A stretch of 64,000 nucleotides of DNA from CATQHS01 sp965203375 (GCA_965203375.1 OZ241886.1:868001-932000); one strand, 5' to 3'; positions 49,867 to 58,566 are shown, counted from the first letter of the stretch. Notes: generated by a model from the sequence alone, not told the origin. Made by a program: numbers and translations.

Positions 49867-49908
49867 ATGAGGCGGCTGCCGGGCGTCGGCTTCTTGGCGG
49901 CGCGATGA
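49867..49908 (+). other. 13-residue mini-ORF copying the CbtA start
   Basis: ATG 49867 codes MRRLPGVGFLAAR and its TGA overlaps the cbtA ATG (ATGA). CbtA begins MRRMLGIGALAGL: six of the first ten residues agree. It lies 24 bp after the cbtB stop. Confidence 0.62.
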
Positions 49909-50645
49909 GGCGGATGCTGGGGATCGGCGCCCTGGCCGGGCTGGCCGCCGGGGCGGCCTCGGCCGTGTTTCTGGCTACTGTCGGCCGGGGGCCGATAGCC
50001 GACGCCATCGCCTTGGAGGAGGCCCGAGACCACGCCTCCGGCGCCGCTCACCATCAAGACCTGTTCAGCCGGGGCGTCCAAGAGATCGGCGGGATGCTGG
50101 GCCTGATCGTGTTCGGGCTGGCCTTGGGCGTCATCTTCGCCGTGGTGCTGGCCGCGGTCGGCCCCCGGCTGGGAGCGGCCACCCCCATGGGCGCGGCCGT
50201 CAAGCTGGGCTGGGCGGGCTTCGTGACTGTGGCGCTGGTTCCTTTCCTCAAATACCCGGCCAACCCCCCGGCCGTGGCCGACCCCGACACCGTCAACCAG
50301 CGCACCCTGGCCTACTTCGCCGTCTTGGCGCTGTCGATCCTGCTGGCCCTGGCGGTGTGGCGTTTGCACGACAGGCTCCGGGTCGGCCCGGCGGCCAGGG
50401 CGTGGGCAGCGGCGGCCCTCTGCACCGCCGGCCTGGCCGTCATCTTCCTGGCCCTGCCCGCCGACCCCGACCCCCTCGACGCCCCCGCCGACCTGGTATG
50501 GCGCTTCCGCATGGCCTCACTGGGAGGCCTGGCCGCCGCCTGGGCCGCGCTGGCCCTGACCACCGGCACCCTGCTAACCCGCTGGCCTCTTAGCGCTCCC
50601 GCCCAACCTGCCAGCGCGGCGGCCACCTCAGCGATGTCGTCTTGA
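49905..50645 (+). CDS. cbtA: Cobalt transporter subunit CbtA
   Basis: 246 residues with five predicted membrane helices (MLGIGALAGLAAGAASAVFLA; IGGMLGLIVFGLALGVIFAVVLAAVG; FVTVALVPFLKYPANPPAV; TLAYFAVLALSILLALAVW; MASLGGLAAAWAALALTTG). YPANPPAV and HHQDLFSRGVQ fit the CbtA family. ATG 49914 is an alternative start. Confidence 0.85.
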   Translation: MRRMLGIGALAGLAAGAASAVFLATVGRGPIADAIALEEARDHASGAAHHQDLFSRGVQEIGGMLGLIVFGLALGVIFAVVLAAVGPRLGAATPMGAAVKLGWAGFVTVALVPFLKYPANPPAVADPDTVNQRTLAYFAVLALSILLALAVWRLHDRLRVGPAARAWAAAALCTAGLAVIFLALPADPDPLDAPADLVWRFRMASLGGLAAAWAALALTTGTLLTRWPLSAPAQPASAAATSAMSS

Positions 50646-50738
50646 TGTCTGTGCCGCTTCCGTTTGAAGCCTTGTCGAATCGTCTGAGTCGGGCTAGCTT
50701 GCTGCCAAGCAAGCGACCCGTTGTATGGGGGTTCCACT

Positions 50739-51413
50739 ATGGGTGAAGTGGTCGACCTGCTGGACCGCAGCATCTACAGCATGGGTCAAGCCGATCGCCT
50801 GCTGGGAGTTTCCGCAGGAACGGCCCGCCGTTGGATCGACGGATACGTGAAGCGGGATCAGCGTTACGAGCCGTTGGTGCGGGCCGAGCCGACCGGTTCG
50901 GGGATCGTCACATGGGGGGAATTCGTGGAGGCGCGGCTTATATCCGAGTATCGGCGGCATGGGGTGTCGGTGTTCAGGATGCGTCCGGCGATAATGGCGC
51001 TGCGCAAGGAGTTCAACACCAATTATCCGCTGGCAGCCGCTCAACCGTTCCTAGATGACGACGGCCGCGATTTGGTGCTGAAAGTTCAACAAGAGAATAA
51101 CTTGTCAGCTCCTTTGCGTCTTGTGATCCGCACCAGACAGGTGGTTGCTCCGTCAATTGAAGTCCGCCGCTTCCAGCAGGTTGCAGATTACGGCGATGAC
51201 GAGAAGAACGTGCGCCGTTTCCTCATAGCACCCAACGTGGCAATCGACCCTGAATATGCGGCAGGAGAACCGACCATCAAGGGTCGCCGCCTGAGAGTTG
51301 ACACGATCATAGAGGCTCTATCAGTGGGAGAGCATCCAGAAGACATCGCCGAGATATGGCACATCACACCTCAGGCAGTAGACGACGCGGTGCGCTGCTC
51401 CAACGTTGCATAG
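50739..51413 (+). CDS. MerR-like HTH plus DUF433 protein
   Basis: 224 residues. N-terminal HTH (YSMGQADRLLGVSAGTARRWIDGYV), middle WGEFVEARLISEYRRHGVSVFRMRPAIMALRKEF, C-terminal DUF433 domain (GEPTIKGRRLRVDTIIEALSVGEHPEDIAEIWHITPQAVDDAV). DUF433 proteins are usually antitoxins of a PIN-like DUF5615 toxin. No such toxin follows, so this copy is unpaired. Lower GC than its neighbours. Confidence 0.75.
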   Translation: MGEVVDLLDRSIYSMGQADRLLGVSAGTARRWIDGYVKRDQRYEPLVRAEPTGSGIVTWGEFVEARLISEYRRHGVSVFRMRPAIMALRKEFNTNYPLAAAQPFLDDDGRDLVLKVQQENNLSAPLRLVIRTRQVVAPSIEVRRFQQVADYGDDEKNVRRFLIAPNVAIDPEYAAGEPTIKGRRLRVDTIIEALSVGEHPEDIAEIWHITPQAVDDAVRCSNVA

Positions 51414-51433
51414 CATCGACGGTATATTCGCCG

Positions 51434-52237
51434 ATGAGAACATCCTCCCCGTCGGGAAGAATCTCATTGGCGGTTTGTGTACTGATGGTGGCGGCGTGCT
51501 CGGCTGACGGTGAGGAGTCCGAGCTGGTGACCGTTCAGGCGGCCGCTCCGACGACCGCTGCCCTACCCACGACCCCTGCCTCGACGACCGCTGCGGAAGT
51601 TGTCGATCCGCCCGACGTCTCCGCACTCGGCGATGACTCGGATGAGCGTCAGGCAGAGGTGAAAGCCTCAGAGTCCGAAGTAGACGCTGAGGAGTCTGAG
51701 ATGGAAGCAGTCATAGATGACCTGAAAGCTGATCTGGAGGCTGAGCTGATCGACTTGGAGGCCGCCGCGAGGGGGCTGGACGAGATCCTGGCCGATTCGT
51801 TGATGGGCACCTGTGGGGCTGAGTCAGTCTTGACCGATTTTCTCGATGCTTTCATAGAGGCTTCAATTATCATCAATTTCGCTCTCGGCACCGACGATCC
51901 GCTGGTGGTCGAATATAACGCCGCGGTAGCGATGTCCGGAGACGACATCCCCACCGAGGCCGATATGGCCCGCATCTATGCGGCTATTGATGCTCTGGCC
52001 GCCGACGAGCGCACCGCCGATGTGGACTGGAACGCGGTTAGGTCTGCTTATGCAGCAGCAGAAGAGTTGATCGACTGTATGGCGCGCGTAGGACTGGCAC
52101 CGACTACAACAGACCCGGAGTCTGCGGAGGAGGTTCCGGCGGCCGCATCCCTGTACATACACGAGGCCCTGTGCAGAGCCGCCGGATACGAATGGACCAA
52201 TCCCGATACCACGACCGGCACCTTCTGCACGGAGTGA
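51434..52237 (+). CDS. Lipoprotein with an acidic coiled coil, unknown function
   Basis: 267 residues. Signal peptide ending LMVAACS (lipobox Cys near 22), Thr/Pro/Ala linker, an acidic coiled coil (VKASESEVDAEESEMEAVIDDLKADLEAELIDLEAAARGLDEIL), then a globular part with four Cys (GTCGAESV, IDCMARVG, ALCRAAGYE, GTFCTE) that could form two disulphides. No family recognised. GC lower than average. Confidence 0.6.
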   Translation: MRTSSPSGRISLAVCVLMVAACSADGEESELVTVQAAAPTTAALPTTPASTTAAEVVDPPDVSALGDDSDERQAEVKASESEVDAEESEMEAVIDDLKADLEAELIDLEAAARGLDEILADSLMGTCGAESVLTDFLDAFIEASIIINFALGTDDPLVVEYNAAVAMSGDDIPTEADMARIYAAIDALAADERTADVDWNAVRSAYAAAEELIDCMARVGLAPTTTDPESAEEVPAAASLYIHEALCRAAGYEWTNPDTTTGTFCTE

Positions 52238-52259
52238 CCGACCGGCCAGAACACCTAGT

Positions 52260-52523
52260 GCAGGTGTCACCACCGGGTCGGCTCTGGCGGCGGGTGCAGT
52301 CATAGGTACCGGTGTGGGGGTCATCGTCGCGCCCGCAGTTGTGGTCGCGGTCAAAGTGGGAGGACCGTTCTTACGCGGGTTCCGCTCTGGCTGGCACTGG
52401 CCCGGCGACGACACTCCGCCAGACGGGGACCCAACACCAGGAAAGCCGTCGCCAACTCGACCGGCCGCTGCCGCCGCCTTGGCCGCCAGTCAGCCGATCG
52501 GCGTGGCGGCTGAGGCGGCGTAG
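52260..52523 (+). other. Open frame with a hydrophobic segment but no good start
   Basis: The frame reads AGVTTGSALAAGAVIGTGVG, then VIVAPAVVVAVKVGG (a membrane-like stretch) and FRSGWHWPGDDTPPDGDPTP before a Pro/Ala tail. The only start codon is GTG 52314, in the middle of the hydrophobic part. It is +1 relative to the lipoprotein gene. Could be a pseudogene end or chance. Confidence 0.25.
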
Positions 52524-53662
52524 ATCTCTAGGTGGCGGCGGGCGGTGGCGGTCCAAGTGTAGCGCTGGGCGGTGGCCGGGCCGTTGGCTCGTAGCCGGTT
52601 GATCAACTCGGGGTTGTCGCGCACCTGGGCCATGCCTTGGGCCAGTGAGGCCGGGTTGGCGGCGGCGGTGAGCACGGCGTCTTGTCCGTCGGTCAGGAAA
52701 CCCCGGAACACCTTGATGTCGGAGGCCACTACTGGCAGGCCCGCGGCCAGGGCTTCGAGGATCGCCAGGCCCCAGCCCTCGTTGATGGAGGGGAACACGA
52801 AGCTGTCGGCGGCGTGGAACCAGCCGGGCAGCTCCTCGTCGGGCACAGTGCCGACCATCACCACGTCGTCGCCCAGGCTCAGGCTCAGCCCCTCCAGAGA
52901 TCCGAGGACTTCGTCTCGGTATCCGCGGTAGTCCTGGAAGGAGTGGCCGCCCACCACGGCCAGCATCGGAGGCCGTCCCGGCCGGCGCTTCAACATCCCG
53001 AGGGCCTCGATCAGATAGCGCGATCCCTTGCGGGGCTCGATCCCGCCCACGGTCAGGTGCAGATGGCGGTCACCGGTTCCGATCCGGGCCCGCAGTTCGT
53101 CCCGCCGGGCCGCCGCTTCGGGGGCCGCGAACCGCTCGGCCCGCACCCCGTTGGGGACCACGGCCGCCTCCACCCCGTATTCGTCGAGCAGTCGTCGCCG
53201 CCAGGGTTCGGACACCACCAGCACCCGGTCGGGCTCCACGATGGCCGCGTCCTGGCATTCGATCAGCGCCGGGGTGGTGAAGTCGTCGATGTGGTGCACG
53301 GTGCGAACCACCGAGAAAGCGGCGCCGCTGTCGCGGACTCGGGCCGCGGCCCTGGCCGAGATGCAGTCCTGGGTGTGGACGATGTCGAACCGGTTGGCCA
53401 TCCCGGCCAGCCCTGCGGCCAGGGCGTCGACATGGGAGAACACCCGCTCGGCCAGCGTGGTGCCCTCGGTGTCGGGGGCCTTGACGATGAGCACCGGGAC
53501 CTCGGCGGGGCGGAAGAAACCCTTGGCCGGGTCGCCCAGAGCCACCAGGGTTATGTCGGCCCCTTCGGCGGCCAGGGCCTCGGCCAGCTCCACCGAATGC
53601 ACCGCCCCGCCTCGGGGCCTCACCGAGTAGGTGGCCAGCGCGATCCGCGGCCCCGCGGTCAC
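52490..53662 (-). CDS. MSMEG_0565-family glycosyltransferase
   Basis: 390 residues, GT-B fold family 4. IALATYSVRPRGGAVHSVELAEALAAEG, HTQDCISARAAARV, VRTVHHIDDFTTPALIECQ, VPNGVRAERF, LTVGGIEPRKGSRYLIEAL and FPSINEGWGLAILEALAAGLPVV (Glu pair). These segments are those of the glycosyltransferase of the nitrilase (Nit1C) cluster of mycobacteria. GTG overlaps the FdrA stop (GTGA), so it is translated with the FdrA/carbamate kinase operon. Confidence 0.83.
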   Translation of the reverse strand: MTAGPRIALATYSVRPRGGAVHSVELAEALAAEGADITLVALGDPAKGFFRPAEVPVLIVKAPDTEGTTLAERVFSHVDALAAGLAGMANRFDIVHTQDCISARAAARVRDSGAAFSVVRTVHHIDDFTTPALIECQDAAIVEPDRVLVVSEPWRRRLLDEYGVEAAVVPNGVRAERFAAPEAAARRDELRARIGTGDRHLHLTVGGIEPRKGSRYLIEALGMLKRRPGRPPMLAVVGGHSFQDYRGYRDEVLGSLEGLSLSLGDDVVMVGTVPDEELPGWFHAADSFVFPSINEGWGLAILEALAAGLPVVASDIKVFRGFLTDGQDAVLTAAANPASLAQGMAQVRDNPELINRLRANGPATAQRYTWTATARRHLEIYAASAATPIG

Positions 53663-55224
53663 GCCGTCAGCGTCACGGCTAGGTCCTCGTGGACTAGGGC
53701 GGGGTCTCGGTTGACCACCGCGGCCGCGGCCAGGGCCGCCCTGGCCCCCGTCTCGGCCACCACGCAACCGGCCTCCCGCAGGGCCTGGCGCTGGGCGTCG
53801 AAGCCCTGCGGGTCACGGTCGGCGCCCAGCACGTAGGCCACCACCGCCGCCCCCGAACCGGCCACCTCGGCCGCCACGGGGGCCAGCTCGCCGGCCGGGT
53901 CGGGGTGGGAGCCGTCGCCCAGCACCACGTCCATCAGCACCGCGGCCACCGACGGGTCCGACGCCTGCTCGGCCAGCCGCTCCGCCCGGGCCAAGGGGTC
54001 GATCATGGGATGGGGGCGGCCCCGGGTGAACTCCTCCTCGCCCAGGTCCAGGCAGACATGGGCGCCGGGCGGGCCGGGCAGGCCCCAGTCCGCCCGCAGC
54101 GGGGTGTTGGAGCAGATGGGGCCGATGTGGCGGCTGGCGATGGTCATGGCCTCATAGCACAGCGTCCCCCCGCTGAACAGCCCCACCAACCGCCGCCGGG
54201 CCGGGTCGAGGCCGGTGACCAGCCGGGCGATCTCGGCGTCGGTTCCGCCCACCGGGTCGGGCCGGGGCAGGCCCAGCCGCCCCAGGGCCTCGGACGCCCC
54301 CTGCTCCAGGGTGTTGCACACGGTCACGCCGTCGGCCACCGCCACCGGCTCGTCCAGCCCGATCAGGGCGGCCACCAGCGGCTTGGCCGGCTCGGCCCCC
54401 AGCAGCGTCTCCACCACCTCGGGGGCGGGGGGCTTGGACACCAGCAGAATCAACTCGGTGGGGTCGTGCTCGGCGAAGGCCCCGATGGCGGCGCCGGCCA
54501 TCAGCCCGCCGACCTCGGCCGACAGGTCCCGTCCGCCCACCCCGATCACGTGCGACACCCCCGACCCCCACCGGTGCAGCAGGGTCATCGCCTCCTGGGC
54601 CCCGGTGCCGGCCGCGGCCACCACCCCCACCGGCCCGGCCGCCACCCGGTTGGAGAACCCCAGGCCCACCCCGGCCAGCGCCGCGGTGCCGGCCCCCGGC
54701 CCCATCACCAGCCTGCCCGCCGAGCGGGCCCGGGCCTTCAGGGCGATCTCGTCTTCGAGCGGCACGTTGTCGCTGAACAGCAGCACGTCGAGGCCCCGGG
54801 TCAGGGCTTTCTGGGTCTCCAGGGCGGCGTATTCGCCGGGCACCGAGACGATGGCGACGTTGGCTTCCGGGGCGGCGGCCAGGGCCTCGTCCAGATCCTG
54901 GGGCCGGGGCGCCCCCTCGGTGTCGACCCAACTCTGGGCGGCCGGCTCGAACAGGACCCACCGGCCCGCCTCCAGGGCGGCGGCCGCGGCCGGCTCGCCG
55001 TCGGCCCGCAGGGCCAGCACCAGGTCGTTGACGCCCGCGCCGTCGAGCCCGTCGGCGCCGGCGAAGCCCTCGGCGGCCAGGGTCTCCAGGTTGGCCGGGG
55101 TGGCCATCGCCGCCCAGGCCCAGTCGACGCCGTCGGCCTCCAGCATGGCCCGGGTGGCCTCCAGCAGCCGGACGCTGTCGGCGTAGGAGTCGGCGATCAC
55201 CTCCGCGGCGGAGAAACCGGTCAT
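53659..55224 (-). CDS. FdrA/AllF-like acyl-CoA synthetase-fold protein
   Basis: 521 residues. VIADSYADSVRLLEATRAML, AIVSVPGEYAALETQKALTRGLDVLLFSDNVPLEDEIALKARA, GPGAGTAALAGVGLGFSNRV, GVVAAAGTGAQEAMTLLHRWGSGVSHVIGVGGRDLS and FSGGTLCYEA match FdrA (E. coli AllF), a subunit of oxamate carbamoyltransferase in allantoin breakdown. The partners AllG and AllH are not in the window. Next to carbamate kinase, which would use the carbamoyl phosphate formed. Confidence 0.82.
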   Translation of the reverse strand: MTGFSAAEVIADSYADSVRLLEATRAMLEADGVDWAWAAMATPANLETLAAEGFAGADGLDGAGVNDLVLALRADGEPAAAAALEAGRWVLFEPAAQSWVDTEGAPRPQDLDEALAAAPEANVAIVSVPGEYAALETQKALTRGLDVLLFSDNVPLEDEIALKARARSAGRLVMGPGAGTAALAGVGLGFSNRVAAGPVGVVAAAGTGAQEAMTLLHRWGSGVSHVIGVGGRDLSAEVGGLMAGAAIGAFAEHDPTELILLVSKPPAPEVVETLLGAEPAKPLVAALIGLDEPVAVADGVTVCNTLEQGASEALGRLGLPRPDPVGGTDAEIARLVTGLDPARRRLVGLFSGGTLCYEAMTIASRHIGPICSNTPLRADWGLPGPPGAHVCLDLGEEEFTRGRPHPMIDPLARAERLAEQASDPSVAAVLMDVVLGDGSHPDPAGELAPVAAEVAGSGAAVVAYVLGADRDPQGFDAQRQALREAGCVVAETGARAALAAAAVVNRDPALVHEDLAVTLTA

Positions 55225-55355
55225 GGGACGGCGGGAGGAGCGGCGGCCGGGACGGTCATGGGGCGGTGGGAGCGGCAGTTGGGACTGTCATGGGACGGTG
55301 GCGGGCGGGACGGTCACGGGGCCGGACCTGTCGTGGGGCCTGCGGCTGAGATCAT
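55221..55355 (-). other. Chain of four overlapping mini-ORFs between carbamate kinase and FdrA
   Basis: The 127-bp gap is fully tiled. ATG 55355 overlaps the kinase stop (ATGA): MISAAGPTTGPAP, stop 55314. GTG 55317: MTVPPATVP, stop 55288. ATG 55291: MTVPTAAPTAP, stop 55256. ATG 55259: MTVPAAAPPAVP, stop 55221, overlapping the FdrA ATG 55224. Every junction is ATGA or GTGA. Products 2 to 4 are variants of one peptide, so the chain grew by repeat duplication. A ribosome could re-initiate five times from kinase to FdrA. Confidence 0.72.
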
Positions 55356-56344
55356 GAGGCCAGGGCGGGCACCGGGTCGGGGACTATGCGGGTGCCGCCG
55401 GGACCCTCGATCACCCCGGCCGGCTCGTCGAGGGTGGCGTAGACCAGCTCGGGGGTGGTTATGGCCGCCAGCCGCCCCGGCGCCGCTCCCGGCTCCTCCA
55501 CGAACTCCGCCGCGGCCTGGACCTTGGGGCCCATGCTGCCGGGCGGGAACTGGCCGTCGGCCAGGTGGCGGCGGGCCTCGGCCGCGGTCATCTCGGCCAC
55601 CGCCCGCTCGTCGGGGGTGCCGAAGTCGATCCGCACCGTCGGCACGCCGGTGACCATCACCAGGGCTTGGGCCCCCACCGCGTCGGCGATGCGCTCGGCG
55701 GCGAAGTCCTTGTCGATCACCGCGTCCACGCCCCGCCAGGCCCCGTCGTCGGACCGCACCACCGGGATGCCGCCCCCGCCGCCGGCCACCACCACATACC
55801 CCGCACCCGACAGGGCGGAGATGGCGCCGGCCTCGATGGGGGCCATCGGGCGGGGAGAGGGCACCACCCGCCGGTACCCCCGCCCGGCGTCCTCGGTCAT
55901 GGCCCATCCCCGCCGGGCCTGGAGGGCGGCCGCCTCGGAGCGGCTGAAGAACGGGCCGATCGGCTTGGTCGGGTCGGCCAGGGCCGGGTCGGCGGGATCG
56001 ACCTCGACGTGGGTGACGATCGACACCGCCCCCGGTATCTCTTGGCGGCACACCTCGTGCAGGGCCAGGCAGATGAGGCTGCCCAGCGCCCCCTGGGTCA
56101 TGGCCCCCAGGGTGAACAGGGGCAGGGCCGGCACCAGGTCGGCCGACTCCTCGTGCTGGATGGCCAGGTTGCCGACCTGGGGCCCGTTGCCGTGGACGAT
56201 GACGATCCCCCAGCCCTTGCGGATCAGCGACCGCACCGAGTGGGCCATGGCCAGGGCGTTGGCGTACTGCTCCTCCAGGGTGCCGCGCTGGTCCTGGCGG
56301 GTGAGGGCGTTGCCGCCGAGAGCGAGAACTGCGATTCCGGCCAA
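55352..56344 (-). CDS. Carbamate kinase
   Basis: 330 residues. VLALGGNALTR, KGWGIVIVHGNGPQVGNLAIQ, LFTLGAMTQGALGSLICLAL, VVAGGGGGIPVV, VDAVIDKDFAAERIADAVGA, GSMGPKVQAAAEFVEE are amino acid kinase/carbamate kinase marks. Makes ATP from carbamoyl phosphate. As partner of FdrA it fits AllK of allantoin/oxamate breakdown rather than arginine deiminase. Head of the kinase-fdrA-glycosyltransferase operon. Confidence 0.92.
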   Translation of the reverse strand: MAGIAVLALGGNALTRQDQRGTLEEQYANALAMAHSVRSLIRKGWGIVIVHGNGPQVGNLAIQHEESADLVPALPLFTLGAMTQGALGSLICLALHEVCRQEIPGAVSIVTHVEVDPADPALADPTKPIGPFFSRSEAAALQARRGWAMTEDAGRGYRRVVPSPRPMAPIEAGAISALSGAGYVVVAGGGGGIPVVRSDDGAWRGVDAVIDKDFAAERIADAVGAQALVMVTGVPTVRIDFGTPDERAVAEMTAAEARRHLADGQFPPGSMGPKVQAAAEFVEEPGAAPGRLAAITTPELVYATLDEPAGVIEGPGGTRIVPDPVPALAS

Positions 56345-56638
56345 GGGTTGCGCTCCTCGGGTTTCGGTCTCGTCGGTGGTCGGGCGAGCCGCCCCGAAGG
56401 CCCGCCGATAGCAGAACAGGTTTTCCTATAGTAGACGAAGCGACACCCCGCCGGGTCCGGCGGCGTCGTCAGCGAGGTCAGGCCTGACCGGCTTCGCCTT
56501 TCGGTGCCGCCGAGCCGTCGCCCGAGGCTGTGATGTCCTACCGATCAAATGAAACCCCGCCAGTCCGGCACCGACGAGCGATGACGGACGGCGGGGAGGA
56601 TTGATCTCCAGAGTACCGCAACCGGCTGAGAAACGCAA
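56345..56638. other. Intergenic region with no gene seen
   Basis: About 290 bp between the carbamate kinase start and the NYN gene end. TTTTCCTATAGTAGACG (56421-56437) contains possible -10 sequences on either strand for the minus-strand kinase operon. No convincing ORF or RNA structure otherwise. Confidence 0.4.
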
Positions 56639-57262
56639 CTAGCGGTAGCTGAAAGGATCGTGAGCTTGCTCGTAGTCGGGCTGTTGAAGCAGATGCGTGA
56701 ACTTGATGTAGCTCCTCTTGGGCTGTTGTCGCCTGCCGCCTGCCCACGAGGCCGCCTCGCACGTAACGCCGAAGGCGTCCGCTCGCTCCAACGCTGGCAG
56801 CAGGTCGGAGTCGCCCGAGAAGAGCACCGCTACATCAAAGTTCCCGTCGGCGGCGCCGAAAGCCAGATCCAAGGCAAGCAGCACGTCGATGCCTTTCTCG
56901 ACCCCTCGGAATCGTGATTGTGATCGGTCGCGGAGGTATCTGAGAGGCCGCAGATGGACCTCTAAACGGACCGGCTTGTCAACGGCTGAGTCACGCCATC
57001 GAGCCGCTTGCCTGAGCGCGGCTCTGGAACCGTCTGGGTCTCGGGTTGAGCTGGGCAGACCTCTGTAAACCCCTACCTGCACGAGTTCGCGTTGCCGCGC
57101 CGCTGGATAGGCGGGGCGTCTCTCAACGATCAGTTCGGAAAGCTTGATCGGATCGAACTGGCCTATGACGCTCGGGTCGCTGTGCGTGCCGAAGGCCTGT
57201 CTAGCCCCGTGATAGGCGTTCTGATAGTCGATGAACACGGCGAGCCGGTCTAGGTCGGTCAT
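56639..57262 (-). CDS. NYN-domain (PIN-like) ribonuclease
   Basis: 207 residues. LAVFIDYQNAYHGARQ (first Asp), EKGIDVLLALDLAFGAADGNFDVAVLFSGDSDLLPALERADAFGVTCE (Asp triad) are NYN signature motifs of metal-dependent RNases. Ends with a basic tail. Role unknown; no obvious partner. Lower GC than the neighbouring operon. Confidence 0.83.
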   Translation of the reverse strand: MTDLDRLAVFIDYQNAYHGARQAFGTHSDPSVIGQFDPIKLSELIVERRPAYPAARQRELVQVGVYRGLPSSTRDPDGSRAALRQAARWRDSAVDKPVRLEVHLRPLRYLRDRSQSRFRGVEKGIDVLLALDLAFGAADGNFDVAVLFSGDSDLLPALERADAFGVTCEAASWAGGRRQQPKRSYIKFTHLLQQPDYEQAHDPFSYR

Positions 57263-57351
57263 CGGCCGCCCCGGCGGGTTGCTCGGCTAGCAGGGGCGCA
57301 TGTCACGCGTGTTTCTATAGTTGACGATTGGCAGCGGCAGCAAAGGGAGCC

Positions 57352-58029
57352 ATGGCGGTGAGCGGCGAACCCGTCCGAGCCGGGGGCGATCACGATCCCA
57401 CTGAGGTGTTGGCCGCCTACTGGGCCGAGGGCGAGCGGCGGCTGTATCCGCTGGCCACCGTGGACTCCGACGCCTACATGGAGGCGGTGAAGCTGGTGCG
57501 GGCCGTGGCCGACGGGCTGGCTGGCGTGACAACGCTCGACGAGCTGGCCGAACGCTGGGAGTGCCGGTCTGAGCTGGTGGCCGAGGCGGCGAGGGCTAGC
57601 GGCGCCTCCCTCGGGGCCGCGGTCGGGGAGGCCGATGCGGCCGGGGCGGGGTTCGCCCTGCGCCGCCGGGAGCTGCTGACCGAGCGGTCCGAGCGCCGCC
57701 GCCGGGAGGCCATCGCCGCGGCCCGCCGGGCCGGTCGAGATTGGGCGGTGCTGCACGAGCGAGGCGATCTGTCCGCCGGGCTGGCCGACCCCTACCAGTG
57801 CATGGAGTTGCACCTGGCCACCGGCTTGGCCGTGGTGAGCACGGTCGAGCCCGACCCTTCCACCATGGCCCCCGTCTACGTGGTGTCGGCAGCCGCCGCC
57901 GGCGACGAGAACGGCCAAACCGCCGACATCGATCTCGCTTCCTTCGAGGATCTGGAGACGCCCGATCCCGAGCAGTTCCAGCGCAACCGCCAGGCCATGC
58001 GCCGCCTCGTGGAAACCGCCGAGGAATGA
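57352..58029 (+). CDS. Hypothetical protein, 225 residues
   Basis: Mostly helical: YWAEGERRLYPLATVDSDAYMEAVKLVRAVADGL, then an Ala-rich middle, RRRREAIAAARRAGRDWAVLHERGDLSAGLADPYQCMELHLATGLAVVSTVEPDP and an acidic end. No family recognised. AAGGGAG lies right before the ATG at 57352; GTG 57358 gives better spacing. Confidence 0.6.
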   Translation: MAVSGEPVRAGGDHDPTEVLAAYWAEGERRLYPLATVDSDAYMEAVKLVRAVADGLAGVTTLDELAERWECRSELVAEAARASGASLGAAVGEADAAGAGFALRRRELLTERSERRRREAIAAARRAGRDWAVLHERGDLSAGLADPYQCMELHLATGLAVVSTVEPDPSTMAPVYVVSAAAAGDENGQTADIDLASFEDLETPDPEQFQRNRQAMRRLVETAEE

Positions 58030-58063
58030 CGCTCAGGATCTTCTCGCTGGCCCCCTCGCCCCC

Positions 58064-58103
58064 CTGGTCCATAGTGGACCACTAATCGTGCGTTTTGGAC
58101 CAG
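58064..58103 (+). promoter_or_regulatory. TGGACCA operator cluster upstream of cassette copy 2
   Basis: CTGGTCCA (58064-58071) is inverted at TGGACCAG (58096-58103). Between them TAGTGGACCACTA (58072-58084) is itself a palindrome with the same core. TATAGT (58113-58118) follows, 8 bp before ATG 58127. Suggests autorepression by the HTH protein on a leaderless promoter. Confidence 0.6.
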
Positions 58104-58126
58104 CACTCACCGTATAGTCATGGCCC

Positions 58127-58294
58127 ATGGCGATGAGCCTGGAACTGGAGCGGATCGAAGCCCTTGATTTGTTGGGGATGGTTCAGGGGCATCTGAACTG
58201 GGCGCTCGCGGACGGCGAACTGTCTCCGCGGGTGGCCACGCTCATGCGCGTCCGGGACAAGCTCGTAGCGGTATTACAGGAGGAGGAAAGATGA
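58127..58294 (+). CDS. Small helical protein, cassette copy 2
   Basis: 55 residues: LERIEALDLLGMVQGHLNWA and LSPRVATLMRVRDKLVAVLQ. Homologue of the product at 44881-45060 by alignment of these two helices. Likely leaderless: the -10 TATAGT lies 8 nt before the ATG. Overlaps the HTH gene by ATGA, preceded by GGAGGAGG. Confidence 0.68.
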   Translation: MAMSLELERIEALDLLGMVQGHLNWALADGELSPRVATLMRVRDKLVAVLQEEER

Positions 58295-58566
58295 GCTACT
58301 CCGAGACACAGGTCATGGCGGCCGAGGCGTCGATGGCGAAGTACCGGGGCGAGGCTGAGGGCGAGATCGGTGCGGCGCTGGTGGTGGTCGGGCTGACCTC
58401 CGAGCGGGCAGCCCACGAGGTGGCGATCCGCGACGACATGATCAGAGTCGCCTATCGCGTCGGAGCGTCGCTGCGGCAAGTGGCCGAAGCGTCGGGCCTC
58501 GGCCGCAAAGCCGTGACCGCGATCGCCCGCGCCACCCCGGATGGAGAGCCACAGTCCGGTGCCTGA
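58291..58566 (+). CDS. Helix-turn-helix protein, cassette copy 2
   Basis: 91 residues: SETQVMAAEASMAKYRGEAEGEIGAALVVVGLTSERAAHEVAIRDDMIRVAYRVGASLRQVAEASGLGRKAVTAIARA. Same architecture as 44558-44884, with RDDMIR and an HTH. Overlaps the small upstream gene by ATGA. Its last 54 bp are tandemly repeated behind the stop. Confidence 0.7.
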   Translation: MSYSETQVMAAEASMAKYRGEAEGEIGAALVVVGLTSERAAHEVAIRDDMIRVAYRVGASLRQVAEASGLGRKAVTAIARATPDGEPQSGA

